The notes beneath the pieces were generated by a model that saw nothing but the letters and a program-made list of their open reading frames with translations, had not been told where the DNA came from and ran no database searches. From Palleronia sp. LCG004 (lineage in GTDB: Bacteria; Pseudomonadota; Alphaproteobacteria; Rhodobacterales; Rhodobacteraceae), in NCBI RefSeq assembly GCF_032931615.1, contig NZ_CP136759.1, positions 1,674,001-1,738,000 of the forward strand: a stretch of DNA of 64,000 bases, given 5' to 3'. Shown piece after piece: positions 37,747 to 45,217 of the stretch (positions within the stretch are counted from its first letter, which is position 1; each line of letters opens with the position of its first letter). The translations under genes were made by a program, and so were the position numbers.

Positions 37747-37895
37747 CAGCTTTGTCCTTTCTCTGTCATCGGCCGAAGGGGTGAGCCACTACGTACCGTT
37801 TGGCAAGGGCAAAGGACGGCCCTGTTTCCCGCAATATTCGGGTCGCGTGACGGCCACCGCTTAGCGTATTCCACCGGAACAACCGGAGAGTGCCG

Positions 37896-38756
37896 ATGAC
37901 AGATGTCGAAAGTTCATATTACTGGCGTCTCATGCGTCGTGCCATCGACAGGCTCGACGCGGAGGACGGTCGAAACCTCACACTTGCCGAGATCGCCGAG
38001 GAAATGAACCTCGCGCCGGAGCACTTTCAACGTCTCTTCAGCCGCTGGATCGGCGTCAGTCCAAAGCGGTTCCAGCAATTTCTGACGCTGGGCCATGCAA
38101 AGAAGCTGCTCGAAACGCGGTTCACCACGCTCGACACTGCGCATGATGTCGGAATTTCGAGCACGGGACGTCTTCACGATCTCTTCGTCAGATGGGAAGC
38201 GATGAGTCCTGGCGAATATGCCCGGAAAGGCGCAGGGCTGACGATCCGTCACGGATACGGCACCGGACCATTCGGGCGCATGCTCGGAATGGTGACGGAC
38301 CGAGGTCTTTGCGGGCTCGCTTTCTGCGAAGAGACCGGGGACGATGCGGCACTCGCGGATCTGGCCGCGCGCTGGCCCGCCGCGACGCATCTCCGCGACG
38401 ACAAGGCGCTTGCTCCACATCTGTCTTCCGCGATCAGCCCGGGGGCGCGGAATGACCTTCATCTCATTGGCGCACCCTTCCAGATCAAGGTCTGGGAGGC
38501 TTTGATGACGATCCCGACAGGACACGTCACGACCTACGGCGAGATCGCCCAGGCCATCGGTCGTCCCAAGGCCGTTCGGGCCGTTGGAAGTGCCGTCGGA
38601 CGGAATCCGATTTCATGGATCATTCCATGTCACCGTGCAATCCGCGCAACAGGAGGGCTCGGCGGCTACCACTGGGGGATACCCGTCAAGCGCGCTATGC
38701 TCGCACACGAGGCTGCAGCGACGGATTTCGATGGGCGAGAGCAGTCCGCTCAGTAA
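37896..38756 (+). CDS. Ada-like protein: AraC-type HTH plus O6-methylguanine-DNA methyltransferase, no N-terminal Ada domain
   Basis: 286 residues. N-terminal AraC helix-turn-helix (about 25-110, LTLAEIAEEMNLAPEHFQRLFSRW), then a methyltransferase domain whose acceptor is Cys245 in IIPCHRAIR, with RAVGSAVGRNP before it. The zinc/phosphotriester-sensing N-terminal domain of E. coli Ada is absent. Repairs O6-alkylguanine and may bind DNA, but lacks the usual methylation switch. ATG at 37896 follows GGAGAG; GTG at 37890 possible. Confidence 0.92.
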   Translation: MTDVESSYYWRLMRRAIDRLDAEDGRNLTLAEIAEEMNLAPEHFQRLFSRWIGVSPKRFQQFLTLGHAKKLLETRFTTLDTAHDVGISSTGRLHDLFVRWEAMSPGEYARKGAGLTIRHGYGTGPFGRMLGMVTDRGLCGLAFCEETGDDAALADLAARWPAATHLRDDKALAPHLSSAISPGARNDLHLIGAPFQIKVWEALMTIPTGHVTTYGEIAQAIGRPKAVRAVGSAVGRNPISWIIPCHRAIRATGGLGGYHWGIPVKRAMLAHEAAATDFDGREQSAQ

Positions 38757-38760
38757 GGTG

Positions 38761-38780
38761 ATCGGCCGGCGCTGGCCGAT
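38761..38780 (+). terminator. Hairpin downstream of the Ada-like gene
   Basis: Inverted repeat ATCGGCC/GGCCGAT with 6-nt loop followed by TGTTATAATC. May be a weak terminator; the TATAAT directly behind could instead be a -10 element for the OmpA-like gene. Confidence 0.4.
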
Positions 38781-38866
38781 TGTTATAATCAGCGTGCAAG
38801 ACCTGATCTCCGCACTATGATACGCACGCAGATGTGCACATCGAATGAGCATATAGTGAGGACCTA

Positions 38867-39520
38867 ATGAACTTCATCAAGACCCCCATCCTGCTTGCCT
38901 CTGTCGGGATTCTGAGCCTCGGCGCCTGCGTCGACCAGACCACGGGCGAGCGCAACCGCACGACGACCGGCGCGCTGGTCGGTGCCGGTGTCGGCGCGCT
39001 GGCCGGTGCCACGCGCGAGTCGGGCAACGACCGGTTTCGGAACGCCGCCGTGGGTGCCGCGCTCGGCGCGGCGGGCGGTGCAGTCGTCGGCAACATCCTC
39101 GATCGGCAAGCGGCCGAATTGCGTGACGATTTCTCCAACGGAGCGATTGACGTTATCAATACCGGATCCGAGCTGATCGTCCGGATGCCTCAGGATATCC
39201 TCTTTGCCACCGACAGCGCAGTCGTCGGGTCCGGTCTGCAGGGCGACCTCCGCGTGCTCGCGGCGAACCTCAACCGTTATCCGAACTCGGTGATCGAGGT
39301 TCAGGGCCATACCGACAATACTGGAACTGCCGCTTACAATCAGGAACTGTCGCAACGCCGTGCTCAGTCCGTTGCATCGATCCTAACGGCGAATGGTGTG
39401 TCGTCGGGCCGCGTACGCGCGATAGGTTACGGAGAAGATCAGCCGATCGCATCCAACTCAAGCGCCGAGTCCCGCGCGCAGAACCGTCGCGTTCAGATTG
39501 TGATCCGTCCAACCCAGTAA
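38867..39520 (+). CDS. OmpA-family outer-membrane lipoprotein with glycine zipper
   Basis: 217 residues. Lipobox SLGAC (Cys21 lipidated), a Gly/Ala-rich glycine-zipper segment (about 35-80), and a C-terminal OmpA peptidoglycan-binding domain (about 100-215): DILFATDSA, VQGHTDNTGTAAYNQELSQRRAQSV, GYGEDQPIASNSSAESRAQNRRV. Related to YiaD/Pal-type anchors tying the outer membrane to the cell wall. GAGGA lies before the ATG. Confidence 0.93.
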   Translation: MNFIKTPILLASVGILSLGACVDQTTGERNRTTTGALVGAGVGALAGATRESGNDRFRNAAVGAALGAAGGAVVGNILDRQAAELRDDFSNGAIDVINTGSELIVRMPQDILFATDSAVVGSGLQGDLRVLAANLNRYPNSVIEVQGHTDNTGTAAYNQELSQRRAQSVASILTANGVSSGRVRAIGYGEDQPIASNSSAESRAQNRRVQIVIRPTQ

Positions 39521-39526
39521 AATGTA

Positions 39527-39556
39527 AGGCGAGATGAAGTCACCTTCATCTCGCCT
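39527..39556. terminator. Bidirectional hairpin between OmpA-like gene and atpF
   Basis: Perfect 13-bp stem (39527-39539 with 39544-39556), loop TCAC, just after the OmpA-like stop and before the end of atpF on the other strand. T-tract is weak on both sides (TTACATTTTA on the minus strand). Confidence 0.65.
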
Positions 39557-39675
39557 ACTTCGATCACCTATGGCAAACTTGCCAAACAACCGTTGGGTCA
39601 AACCCGTGCTCTGCGTTCTTTGAAATCCTCGGACTGCTTAACGAGTCCCAGCTCCCGAAAGTCTTAGATAGCTGA

Positions 39676-40236
39676 TCAGTGCAGTTTCGCATCTACGGTT
39701 TTGATTGACTGTTCAATCAATGCGTTCTGCCTTGATGGGTCCATCCGTCCTTTCAGGACGTCGTGCGCAGCGGCGATTGCGACAGTGATCGCACGGTCAC
39801 GCACATCTCTGATCGCTTGCTCCTCGGCCGAGGCAATCTGTTCCTTGGCCGCCTGAACCCGACGCTCCATGGATTTCTGCATTTCCGCTTCGGCCTTCGC
39901 GGCGTTCTGCTTTGCGTCTTCACGCGCAGAGGCGACGATCCGATCGGCTTGGTTCTGTACGTCTTTCTGCTTACGCTCGTAGGAGGCGAGAAGCGACTGC
40001 GCCTCTTCGCGGAGTTCCCGTGCTTCGGCGAGATCGGAGCGAATGCTGTCGGAGCGCTTGTCCAGCATCGCGAACAAGGTTGTCGGGACGCGCAAATAAA
40101 GAAGAACGCCAATGAAGACGAGGAAACCCAGCAAAACCACGAAATCGGTATTGTTGAGAGTTACAAACGGGCCTTCGGCCGCGAAGGCCGGAAGGGGGAT
40201 CAAAATCGCTGCGGCAAGACTGGCAAAACGCATCAT
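39676..40236 (-). CDS. atpF: ATP synthase Fo subunit b
   Basis: 186 residues: one N-terminal membrane helix (about 30-50, [17 protein letters not shown]), preceded by a signal-like segment, then a long charged coiled coil forming the stator stalk that binds delta. The start overlaps the stop of the b' gene (ATGATG). Last gene of the Fo operon. Confidence 0.94.
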   Translation of the reverse strand: MMRFASLAAAILIPLPAFAAEGPFVTLNNTDFVVLLGFLVFIGVLLYLRVPTTLFAMLDKRSDSIRSDLAEARELREEAQSLLASYERKQKDVQNQADRIVASAREDAKQNAAKAEAEMQKSMERRVQAAKEQIASAEEQAIRDVRDRAITVAIAAAHDVLKGRMDPSRQNALIEQSIKTVDAKLH

Positions 40237-40778
40237 GCTGCTCCCTTGAGGCGCTTGTCGACGGCGCTATCGACCTGGTCGCGGTCGCCTTCGAACCCCA
40301 TCGCATTGACCACCGCAAGCGCAGTATCTTTTGCAACTTCTTCAACGGAGGCCATCGCGTTGTCACGAATTTCAGTAATACGCTTCTCGGATTCGACCTG
40401 CTGAGCCGCAATTTCGGCTTCGGCTTTCTCGGTGGCCCGGTCGAGCTCGGACTGCATCTTTGCCTTGTTCTCTTCCGTGATCCGGTTGGCTTCGGACCGC
40501 GCATCAGCCAGCGCCTTATCGTAGGCACGTTCGGCTTCGGTGGCCTTTTGCTTCAGTTCTTCAGCCGCCGCGATATCATTGGTGATCGTTCCCTGACGTT
40601 CTGCCAAGACCGACGATATACGCGGCAATGCGACGCGCGATAGCACGAAATAAATCGCGATCAGTGCGACAATCAGCCAGAAAATCTGGTTGGGATACGA
40701 GCTGGGATCGAGTTGCGGCATGCCGCTCGCAACTTCCTCGCCAGCGCCGAGCGCGGCTTCACGTGGTTCGGTTGCCAT
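40233..40778 (-). CDS. atpX: ATP synthase Fo subunit b' (second b-type stalk subunit)
   Basis: 181 residues. Membrane helix [24 protein letters not shown] at about 27-50, then a long coiled coil. Alphaproteobacteria, like cyanobacteria, have b and b' as a heterodimer. ATG at 40778 with AGGAG; upstream in-frame residues are not conserved. Order c-b'-b on the minus strand. Confidence 0.93.
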   Translation of the reverse strand: MATEPREAALGAGEEVASGMPQLDPSSYPNQIFWLIVALIAIYFVLSRVALPRISSVLAERQGTITNDIAAAEELKQKATEAERAYDKALADARSEANRITEENKAKMQSELDRATEKAEAEIAAQQVESEKRITEIRDNAMASVEEVAKDTALAVVNAMGFEGDRDQVDSAVDKRLKGAA

Positions 40779-40848
40779 CGACGTTCTCCTGATGACTCGG
40801 ACGCCGAAGGCGGATTCCACCTCCGGCGTCTAGAAAGTCAGTGGATCT

Positions 40849-41085
40849 TCAGACGGCGAACATCAGCAGAAGCGCGATCAGGAACGAGAAGATCCCGAGC
40901 GCTTCGGCGAACGCGATGCCGATGAAGAGCGTTGCGGTCTGGCCCGCCGCGGCAGAGGGGTTGCGCAGGGCGCCGCTGAGGAAGTTCGCGGCAACGTTGC
41001 CGACCCCGAGAGCGGCGATGCCGGTTCCGAGCCCGGCAATCCCGGCCCCGATGAACTGACCCATGTTTGCGATGTCGCCTTCCAT
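40849..41085 (-). CDS. atpE: ATP synthase Fo subunit c
   Basis: 78 residues, two membrane helices. The proton-carrying carboxylate is Glu61 in [10 protein letters not shown], and the polar loop has RNPSAA. Eight to fifteen copies form the rotor ring. No sodium-binding signature is obvious, so proton-driven. 60 bp after atpB. Confidence 0.96.
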   Translation of the reverse strand: MEGDIANMGQFIGAGIAGLGTGIAALGVGNVAANFLSGALRNPSAAAGQTATLFIGIAFAEALGIFSFLIALLLMFAV

Positions 41086-41145
41086 GATAGTGCTCCTTGA
41101 TGAATTGGAAGTTGAGAGGTTCGACCGGCCGATCGGCCCGCCAAA

Positions 41146-41946
41146 TCAGTGATGCGGATGCAAGGCATCCTTGAGGTAGACGCACGTCAGGATCGTAAAG
41201 ACGTAGGCCTGGATGAATGCCACCAGCACCTCGAGCGCGTAAATCGCAGTGATCGCGAAGATCGGGAGAAACGCGAAGAGCCCGAGCGCACCGGCAAATC
41301 CCGCAAACACCTTGAGCACGGCGTGCCCCGCCATGATGTTGCCCGCAAGACGGATCGAATGGCTGACTGGACGAACGAAGTACGAGATCAGTTCGATCAA
41401 GGCCAGGATCGGTCGCAGCGCGAGCGGCGCGGACCTGACCCAGAAGAGTTCGAGAAACTTCGGACCGTTCAGAACGAATCCCAGGATCGTGACGCCGAGG
41501 AAAACGATCAACGCCAGAACGGCCGTGACGGCGATATGCGCCGTAGGCGCAAAGGACATCGGCAGAAGCGCCAAGCTGTTCGCCATCAGGATAAACATGA
41601 ACAGGGTCATGATGTAAGGGAAATATCGGATCCCGTCCTTGCCAGTGATATCCTCGACCATCTTGTAGATGAAGCTGTACGAAAGCTCGGCAACGGATTG
41701 CGCACGGCTCGGAATGACGGACCTACCCCTGCTTCCGATGACGAGCAAAAGGACAACGCAAACGACGGAAAGAGCCATCCAGAGCGTTGCATTGGTGATG
41801 GTGAACATGCCGACCGGACCGTCCGAAAAGAGCGGCTGGACAATGAATTGGTCCATCGGATGAATATTCAGACCACTGCCCGAATGCGCTGCATCCGCAG
41901 CGCCTGTCCCGATACCATGCATTCCGGACGCGGTGTTTTCAGCCAT
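41146..41946 (-). CDS. atpB: ATP synthase Fo subunit a
   Basis: 266 residues, five to six membrane helices. Essential Arg199 in [13 protein letters not shown]; proton half-channel residues in [13 protein letters not shown] and near [15 protein letters not shown] at 41946 preceded by GAGAG and overlapping the atpI stop by 8 bp; GTG at 41952 is possible. Confidence 0.95.
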   Translation of the reverse strand: MAENTASGMHGIGTGAADAAHSGSGLNIHPMDQFIVQPLFSDGPVGMFTITNATLWMALSVVCVVLLLVIGSRGRSVIPSRAQSVAELSYSFIYKMVEDITGKDGIRYFPYIMTLFMFILMANSLALLPMSFAPTAHIAVTAVLALIVFLGVTILGFVLNGPKFLELFWVRSAPLALRPILALIELISYFVRPVSHSIRLAGNIMAGHAVLKVFAGFAGALGLFAFLPIFAITAIYALEVLVAFIQAYVFTILTCVYLKDALHPHH

Positions 41947-42274
41947 TGTCACTCTCGTTTCTGTCGCCAGACACCTTTTGTGAGCCGGCTTCGATCTCTT
42001 TGGCGGTCCGCAACATCACGTTCACGCCTGCGGCCAGGCCAAGCAGGACGAAGACGACGAGAAAGAGCGGCATCGTCCCGAATGCATAATCGAGACCGTA
42101 TCCTATGCCGAAGCCGATCAGCAGACCGGCGGTCAATTCCGTCACCATTCGCCAAGCCATATTGGCCATCGAATAATGTTCGTCGGAACGAGGTTTCGGG
42201 CCCTGTGCCTTGCGCGCCGCAGCCAGACGACGCTCAAGCGCTGCCATCCGATCGCGATTGGCATCATCAGCCAC
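41939..42274 (-). CDS. atpI: ATP synthase assembly protein AtpI
   Basis: 111 residues with two membrane helices (about 45-62 and 68-88: [32 protein letters not shown]) and charged ends, the AtpI/Ncr pattern; helps assemble the c-ring. GTG start with AAGGAGG at ideal spacing. First gene of the Fo operon, with a candidate promoter about 30 bp upstream. Confidence 0.9.
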   Translation of the reverse strand: MADDANRDRMAALERRLAAARKAQGPKPRSDEHYSMANMAWRMVTELTAGLLIGFGIGYGLDYAFGTMPLFLVVFVLLGLAAGVNVMLRTAKEIEAGSQKVSGDRNESDNG

Positions 42275-42300
42275 AGGATCGTCCTCCTTCAGACGGGCGG

Positions 42301-42329
42301 AAACTAGGCTGGCTTGGTGGAACTAGTCA
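42301..42329 (-). promoter_or_regulatory. Candidate promoter of the Fo operon
   Basis: On the minus strand TTGACT, 17-18 bp, TAGTTT, ending 27 bp before the atpI GTG. By-eye call. Confidence 0.5.
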
Positions 42330-42479
42330 AGCCGATGCCTTGACCGACTAAGGACCTGTTTTTATTAATCTTTATTGAAGCGGCCTCCCTGCGGCGGGAC
42401 ATTTGACCGATGCGGCTTATTCAACCATTAAGTTAAGCAATGCTTGACCGAAGTACCGGCCGATGACACTCGAACCGGA

Positions 42480-42827
42480 ATGCAGAATCTCGACCTCATA
42501 TTCGCGGCCCTGTCCGACCCAACCCGACGGTCGATCATGGCGATGTTGCTGGAGGACGATATGGCCGTGACGGATGTCGCAGCTCCCTTCCCGATTTCAC
42601 TTGCCGCGGTTTCGAAGCATCTCGGGATTCTGAGCCGCGCCGGTCTGGTCAGTCAGGAGCGGCGCGGCCGTGTGGTCTGGTGCAAGATAGAGCCCTGCAG
42701 TCTTCGCGCAGCGAGCGTCTGGATGCAGAGTTTCGGTCAATTCGACCCGGTCAACCTGGAACCGTTCGAGCGCTTCCTCGCACTTGAGGGACTTACGGAT
42801 GAAAGTCCCGGTATCGTCGATGATTAA
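42480..42827 (+). CDS. ArsR-family transcriptional regulator
   Basis: 115 residues, one winged-helix domain: IFAALSDPTRRSIMAML, ISLAAVSKHLGILSRAGLVSQERRGR (recognition helix) and a C-terminal helix. No metal-binding Cys pair typical of ArsR/SmtB is visible, so possibly an SdpR-like non-metal repressor. Start taken at the ATG giving MQNLDLIFAAL; a TTG at 42444 would add 12 residues. Target unknown. Confidence 0.88.
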   Translation: MQNLDLIFAALSDPTRRSIMAMLLEDDMAVTDVAAPFPISLAAVSKHLGILSRAGLVSQERRGRVVWCKIEPCSLRAASVWMQSFGQFDPVNLEPFERFLALEGLTDESPGIVDD

Positions 42828-42892
42828 AGGACGAAGGACACGATCGCTACGACGATCACGACCAGGCCGACAAGATAGATGATACGGTTCAT
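42824..42892 (-). CDS. 22-residue single-helix membrane protein
   Basis: ATG at 42892 followed by 21 codons and TAA. The product begins MNRIIYLVGLVVIVV and is one continuous hydrophobic helix with a basic N-terminus. An excellent ribosome binding site (AAGGAAG, six bases before ATG) supports translation. Its stop overlaps the ArsR stop on the other strand. Similar very short hydrophobic proteins occur in proteobacteria, often unannotated; no function known. Confidence 0.65.
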   Translation of the reverse strand: MNRIIYLVGLVVIVVAIVSFVL

Positions 42893-42970
42893 TTGGCTTC
42901 CTTTATAAGGCTTTGCTGACATTTCGGGTGAACCCGCATTCCCGCGATCCGTTCCGGGCCGCAGAAACGA

Positions 42971-42998
42971 GAAAGGGCATCCCTCGGGATGCCCTTTC
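42971..42998 (-). terminator. Terminator after the acidic-tailed secreted protein gene
   Basis: Perfect 13-bp inverted repeat (42971-42983 with 42986-42998), about 28 bp beyond the stop at 43026; on the minus strand followed by CTCGTTTC. Likely rho-independent. Confidence 0.75.
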
Positions 42999-43025
42999 GT
43001 GTTTCGTCAAATCGATAGCGCTCGA

Positions 43026-43328
43026 TTACTGAGCGGCGACGGTGGTCGCGGTCGATTCGTCGGAATCATCGTCGTCGTCGTTGGCGATCGCAGCGATAGC
43101 GGCGAGAGCAAGAAGACCACCACCGATCGCGGCGGCCGTGCCGGCCGTGCCGAGACCACCGAGGCTGCCCGACGAACCCTGCGCGGGGGCCATCGTCACG
43201 ACGGCGCACTCGGGCGCTTCGGGGGTGACGTTGCAGTCGACCACGGGGGCCAGGCTGCCGGCAAACGCCGCTTGGGTCAGAACGACGGAAGAGATCGCCG
43301 TGCCAGCGAGGATGGATTTGATGCTCAT
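43026..43328 (-). CDS. Small exported protein with Gly-rich helix and acidic tail
   Basis: 100 residues. Sec signal peptide (about 1-23, cut after AAFA), two cysteines ten residues apart (Cys32 and Cys41, CNVTPEAPEC), a Gly/Ala-rich hydrophobic stretch (about 58-82, probably membrane), then a run NDDDDDSDES. The ATG at 43328 follows AAGGGGG. I do not recognise a named family; short proteins of this build are common in Rhodobacteraceae. Flanked by its own terminator. Confidence 0.75.
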   Translation of the reverse strand: MSIKSILAGTAISSVVLTQAAFAGSLAPVVDCNVTPEAPECAVVTMAPAQGSSGSLGGLGTAGTAAAIGGGLLALAAIAAIANDDDDDSDESTATTVAAQ

Positions 43329-43509
43329 AGATGCCCCCTTGGGATTCGTAGGAAAGTTCGACACCGCTACCCCTAATTGCGTCTTGTGAAGGACGCAAGC
43401 GTCGGAAAACGCGCTATTGCACCGGCGACACACTAAATTACCTAGAATTATGCGGTCCCGCGCGGGTCGCGTGAAACTTCGGCATGTTTACGCCGACATC
43501 AGGCACAAA

Positions 43510-44403
43510 TCAGACCGGCTGAAAGCCAGACCAGTTCGCGGCCTCGGACTTTAGAAAGGTAAGAAAAGCCTGCACTTTCATAGTTCTATGAAGATCGACA
43601 TGGGTGACAAGCCAGATCGGCACGGACCATTCCGGGCGGGGCTGAGCGACAAGTACGACCCCACTCATTTTCTCCGCCTGAAAGACAGGAAGGAACCCGA
43701 GACCGGCACCTGCGACGATCGCATCGCGCATGACGCGGTCTTCGGTGCCACGGAAAACCTGCCGATCGCGCGGGACTGTATCACTCAGCCACCGGTGGAA
43801 TGGAGCGCGATTCTTCGGATCGTCATGTGCGACGAAAAGATGCCCGGCGAGATCGTCATCGTCAGACGGGAGACCACGACGTTCAACATAGTCGTTGGAA
43901 GCGTAGAGCCCGAAAAGTTCGGTCCCGAAGGCTTGGGCAACGTAATCCGGCTCTCGTGGAGCGGGACCGGCACGAATCGCAACGTGCGCCTCACCGTACT
44001 CGAGCCGGTAAACCCGTTCATCCGTGAGGAACCGAGTTACGAGGTTCGGATGACGCGCACCGAACCGGGTCAGCGAAGGAGTTACGAATGGCGAGAGCGA
44101 ACTCAGCGATGTAACGACAAGCTCTCCCTCGATCGCATCGCCCTGCCCCTTGATGCGACTTACGAGCTGCGCGAATTGATCATTGGCACCTTGCGCCACC
44201 TTCAGCAGATCAGATCCGGCTTCGGTAGGTGTGTACCCCCTCGCATGCCTTTGAAAAAGCTTTGTTCCAATACTCGTCTCGAGGGAATCGATGTGGCGGA
44301 TCACGGTCGCGTGGTGAATACCTAGCGCTTCGGCAGCACCCGATACCGTCCCGATCCGTGCCACCTGATATGCCGTTCTGATTTCTTCCCAGTTCGTGAT
44401 CAC
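43510..44403 (-). CDS. LysR-family transcriptional regulator
   Basis: 297 residues: N-terminal winged HTH (IRTAYQVARIGTVSGAAEALGIHHATVIRHIDSLE), a linker helix, and a two-lobed effector domain (about 90-295). Start ATG at 44403. Divergent from the duplicated small membrane protein gene at 44540 across about 136 bp, so that gene is a candidate target. Effector unknown. Confidence 0.92.
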   Translation of the reverse strand: MITNWEEIRTAYQVARIGTVSGAAEALGIHHATVIRHIDSLETSIGTKLFQRHARGYTPTEAGSDLLKVAQGANDQFAQLVSRIKGQGDAIEGELVVTSLSSLSPFVTPSLTRFGARHPNLVTRFLTDERVYRLEYGEAHVAIRAGPAPREPDYVAQAFGTELFGLYASNDYVERRGLPSDDDDLAGHLFVAHDDPKNRAPFHRWLSDTVPRDRQVFRGTEDRVMRDAIVAGAGLGFLPVFQAEKMSGVVLVAQPRPEWSVPIWLVTHVDLHRTMKVQAFLTFLKSEAANWSGFQPV

Positions 44404-44539
44404 GTTACTCCTTCTACTGCGATTTCAGCAGCCGACTGCCATACCGAACCCAAAAGCAACGACCGTACATATCGCAACGGAACCGAGCGCGATGCATCCT
44501 GTTCTCATGAAGAAGCCACAATTAGAAGGACACATCCAG

Positions 44540-45019
44540 ATGTCACCTTTGACCCGGAATCTCGCTCTTACCGCTGCGGCGATTTCCATCCCGGCAGTCC
44601 TTGCTGCGGTTGCCGGACCGGATCGTGTCCGCCAGCTTCCGGGACAGATGCGCGATCTGTTGAGTGACGACGATACTGTCGAGGGTCAGCTCAAGCGGCT
44701 CACGCATAGGCTGAACAGTCTTACGACCGATCTCCATATTCATTCGTCGAATCGGGATACGATGGTTCAAGTGGGTCGGATCGCAGCGATTTTCGGAGCG
44801 GTGCTTATCGTGCCAGCGGCGCTTGCTGCCTGGATCGGTCCTGAAAGGATACGAGACAAAGCACGGCAGTACCGAAACGATTTCATGGCCAGCGACGGCG
44901 TGGATCGCATGAGGCGGGGATTTGCCGATGACCTCGACGACCTCGAGGATGATATCCAGCAGCAACGCGACGATGCCTATGATGCTGTGACGAGAGCCGC
45001 CCGCGACGTGCGCGATTGA
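44540..45019 (+). CDS. Two-repeat small membrane protein, unknown function
   Basis: 159 residues with two similar hydrophobic units: residues 8-32 (AAAISIPAVLAAVAGPDRVRQ) and 82-106 (FGAVLIVPAALAAWIGPERIRD). Each is followed by a charged amphipathic segment; the last 35 residues are acidic and probably coiled coil (DDLDDLEDDIQQQRDD). Start chosen at the ATG behind AGAAGGA; upstream Mets at about 44492 and 44507 lack this. No family recognised. Downstream lies the hairpin array before ffh. Confidence 0.6.
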   Translation: MSPLTRNLALTAAAISIPAVLAAVAGPDRVRQLPGQMRDLLSDDDTVEGQLKRLTHRLNSLTTDLHIHSSNRDTMVQVGRIAAIFGAVLIVPAALAAWIGPERIRDKARQYRNDFMASDGVDRMRRGFADDLDDLEDDIQQQRDDAYDAVTRAARDVRD

Positions 45020-45020
45020 C

Positions 45021-45147
45021 TTGACAGATGATGCGGGGGCGCTTAGCCACTCCCGCATCCCGGAAGTGCCAAAACTTCCGGTCCCCCCGGCATGCGGGGG
45101 GATCGCCTCCCACCAGCGCGTTGCGCCCGTGGGAGTGTTTTTCGTTT
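45021..45147 (+). ncRNA. Four-hairpin structured leader or sRNA ending in a terminator, upstream of ffh
   Basis: Four consecutive helices: 45030-45037/45052-45059 (with an inner GGC/GCC helix), 45060-45067/45074-45081, 45082-45089/45095-45102, and 45107-45113/45129-45135 with inner GCGC/GCGC, followed by TGTTTTTCGTTT. TTGACA at 45021 is a possible -35. The last hairpin is a good intrinsic terminator, but three further stable stems in series are more than a terminator needs. Could be the upstream gene's 3' end, an attenuator of ffh, or a small RNA. It lacks the SRP RNA core. Confidence 0.5.
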
Positions 45148-45217
45148 GGCGGTTCGGGTACGAAATTACTGCGCTGTCTGCGCGGGAAAAGCTGTCCGCA
45201 CCGGTGAGGGGATACGC

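Noticed and set aside
45021..45147. SRP 4.5S RNA gene next to ffh
   Set aside because: The conserved SRP RNA apical loop and Ffh-binding internal loop sequence are absent; the hairpins have different loops.
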